From an uncultured Pseudomonadota bacterium (GTDB lineage: Bacteria; Myxococcota_A; Bradymonadia; Bradymonadales; Bradymonadaceae): DNA of 46,743 nucleotides. Both the position numbers and the translations under genes were made by a program. The stretch lies in the NCBI GenBank assembly GCA_950059285.1, contig CATLTV010000016.1, positions 1 to 46,743 on the forward strand. Reading direction: 5' to 3'. Positions 46,093-46,743 of the stretch are shown here, one piece after another (positions within the stretch are counted from its first letter, which is position 1; each line of letters begins with the position of its first letter). The notes beneath the pieces are model-generated. The model did not search any database and was not told the origin of the DNA. It worked only from the letters and a program-made list of their open reading frames with translations.

Positions 46093-46103
46093 AAAATCGT
46101 CAA
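46075..46103 (-). promoter_or_regulatory. Promoter of the tonB-receptor unit
   Basis: Read on the minus strand: TTGACG (46103-46098), 17 bases, CATTAT (46080-46075). Transcription would start near 46068, giving a leader of about 77 nt. Confidence 0.55.
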
Positions 46104-46222
46104 ACCAAGAACGTACATCGAGCCAAAAAAATGAAGTTTAAGGGAAGAAAATGCGCCGATGTGCTGTTTTGAAACAAGAGATGTGAGTGGTGACACCGCA
46201 TAAATTTTTTGAAAATCAAAGA

Positions 46223-46250
46223 TTGACAGAAAGTGCGGCGGTGTTATTAT
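46223..46250 (+). promoter_or_regulatory. Sigma-70 promoter of the ncRNA candidate
   Basis: Consensus TTGACA at 46223-46228, a 16-base spacer, and TATTAT at 46245-46250 (5 of 6). The expected start of transcription is about 46257. It is the best promoter match in the window. Confidence 0.65.
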
Positions 46251-46441
46251 TTATATCGAAAGAGCTACTCTAATAGGGGTAGCCACCCAGGTTAACACCA
46301 TCTGGGTGCGGGGAGCTTGCTGGGTGGGCCAGCAGGTGACTCACATGGGAGTAGGGTTGTGCGCGGCACGCTTCAATACATCCCACTGCAGGCTTGGGAG
46401 CTTGCAACGAAAAGAATTTGCCGACCAAAGGAGGTGATCTG

Positions 46442-46486
46442 GTGATAGACAGTATTAAAACGGCCGGTGAGGTGGTGCCATCCTGA
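46442..46486 (+). CDS. Possible 14-codon leader peptide within the ncRNA
   Basis: A GTG start seven bases after GGAGG in AAAGGAGGTGATC (46427-46439), which is perfectly complementary to the conserved 3' end of 16S rRNA. The peptide would be VIDSIKTAGEVVPS. If translated it could act as a leader or sensor. The same 13 bases might instead bind 16S rRNA for another purpose. GGAGG could also pair with CCTCC at 46627-46631, hiding the site. Confidence 0.3.
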   Translation: MIDSIKTAGEVVPS

Positions 46487-46658
46487 ACAGGCCAGTATTG
46501 GCGTTGTGGTCATATGTTGCTCGGGGCAACATTGCATATGACCTGTTAAGCGATACTGCTTCGCGTCAGGAAATCCCAGACACTACCGGCTCCTTGTGGT
46601 TCTTACCTGGTCGAGTAAGACAAAGTCCTCCGAGCGATCATAGGGAGTAAAAACTTTT

Positions 46659-46708
46659 AAAGAAGAAGGGCGATATTGTGGTGAACCACAATGTCGCCCT
46701 TCTTCTTT
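46659..46708 (+). terminator. Terminator of the ncRNA candidate
   Basis: A 23-bp stem (46659-46681 with 46686-46708) with one T/G wobble and a 4-nt TGAA loop. The run TTCTTCTTTTTTC follows, giving a U-tract. It has the same long-arm style as the other hairpins in the window. Confidence 0.8.
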
Positions 46709-46743
46709 TTTCTACCTCGTAAAGCAAAGCGTCCACGGGGCGA

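Larger units (their letters stand above)
46257..46708 (+). ncRNA. Candidate structured non-coding RNA, about 450 nt
   Basis: No long reading frame, but a promoter and a terminator bracket it. Helices visible by eye: 46264-46270/46277-46283, 46284-46290/46302-46308, 46316-46323/46329-46336, 46346-46350/46381-46385 enclosing 46359-46362/46366-46369. A nested rod follows: 46463-46468/46585-46590, 46481-46486/46566-46571, 46494-46499/46553-46558, and a 13-bp hairpin 46508-46546. The last is 46601-46606/46615-46620. GNRA-type or family motifs of RNase P, tmRNA, SRP RNA and 6S RNA are not seen. Family unknown. Confidence 0.55.

Noticed and set aside
46233-46243. Group II intron start (GTGCGGC)
   Set aside because: The GTGCG resemblance lies within the promoter spacer and no domain V hairpin is present downstream.
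46440-46650. Group I intron catalytic core
   Set aside because: The segment near 46577-46628 recalls P7/P3/P8 order (CAGAC, ACCGGC, a hairpin, AAGTCC), but P7 would have only three pairs, a P6 helix is missing, and no interrupted gene flanks it.
46257-46708. RNase P RNA, tmRNA, SRP RNA or 6S RNA
   Set aside because: GAGGAAAGTC and the CR-V motif of RNase P, a tRNA-like end and Ala-rich tag of tmRNA, the SRP GGAAG tetraloop region and the 6S open-bubble layout were all looked for and not found.

Overview
The window looks like chromosomal DNA from a Bradymonadales-type member of the Myxococcota (former Deltaproteobacteria). The basis is the protein style: lipoproteins and surface proteins with Asp-Met-rich linkers, thrombospondin type-3 (calcium-binding) repeats, two MYXO-CTERM-like C-terminal sorting tails, an RCC1-repeat lipoprotein, long-form HPF next to rpoN, and a MoxR/DUF58/BatA cluster. 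The taxon is inferred; no rRNA gene lies in the window. I see no tRNA, rRNA, CRISPR array, transposase, integrase or phage gene. This is ordinary chromosome, and its surprises are in the non-coding parts.

Layout. 1-13.0 kb: a divergent MoxR system. BatA-like and DUF58 VWA proteins lie on the minus strand. On the plus strand are the MoxR ATPase, a beta-propeller surface protein, a TSP3-amidase lipoprotein, a giant DUF4175-like membrane coiled-coil protein and a TPR/HExxH peptidase-like protein. 13.0-19.5 kb, minus strand: a seven-gene run with a GT-C-like membrane protein, a small membrane protein, MhpD-type hydratase, another small membrane protein, MhpF-type acylating acetaldehyde dehydrogenase, MhpE-type aldolase and a VWA lipoprotein. 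19.6-26.1 kb: glutathione peroxidase, a CxxCH/TSP3 surface protein, a NupC-family transporter, an AstD-like aldehyde dehydrogenase, an orphan Phd-type antitoxin and a zinc-ribbon membrane protein. 26.5-33.5 kb: a TPR/PEGA protein, a DmpH-type 4-oxalocrotonate decarboxylase, the RCC1 lipoprotein, a hypothetical, a beta-barrel protein, ScoA/ScoB CoA transferase and a YdcZ-like protein. 33.6-42.5 kb: an RNB exoribonuclease, a small secreted protein, rpoN, hpf, an S9 peptidase and a di-heme DUF1111 lipoprotein. 42.6-46.1 kb, minus strand: tonB and a TonB-dependent receptor behind a Fur-type operator. 46.2-46.7 kb: a promoter-to-terminator unit that looks like a structured ncRNA of about 450 nt.

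How the parts work together. MhpD, MhpE, MhpF and DmpH are the lower half of the catechol meta-cleavage route (oxalocrotonate to 2-oxopent-4-enoate to 4-hydroxy-2-oxovalerate to pyruvate and acetyl-CoA). Here they are split over two places about 10 kb apart, with no ring-cleavage dioxygenase in view. ScoAB and the aldehyde dehydrogenase would handle related acid and aldehyde intermediates. TonB and the receptor form an iron-uptake unit.

The two most notable signals are non-coding. First, eleven very long, nearly or fully perfect palindromes (15-37 bp arms, spacers of 0-4 nt) sit just after stop codons or after the ncRNA; each has a different sequence, and several lack a classical U-tract. Second, the ncRNA candidate at the right end contains a 13-nt perfect complement to the 16S rRNA 3' end, spaced correctly before a 14-codon GTG reading frame.
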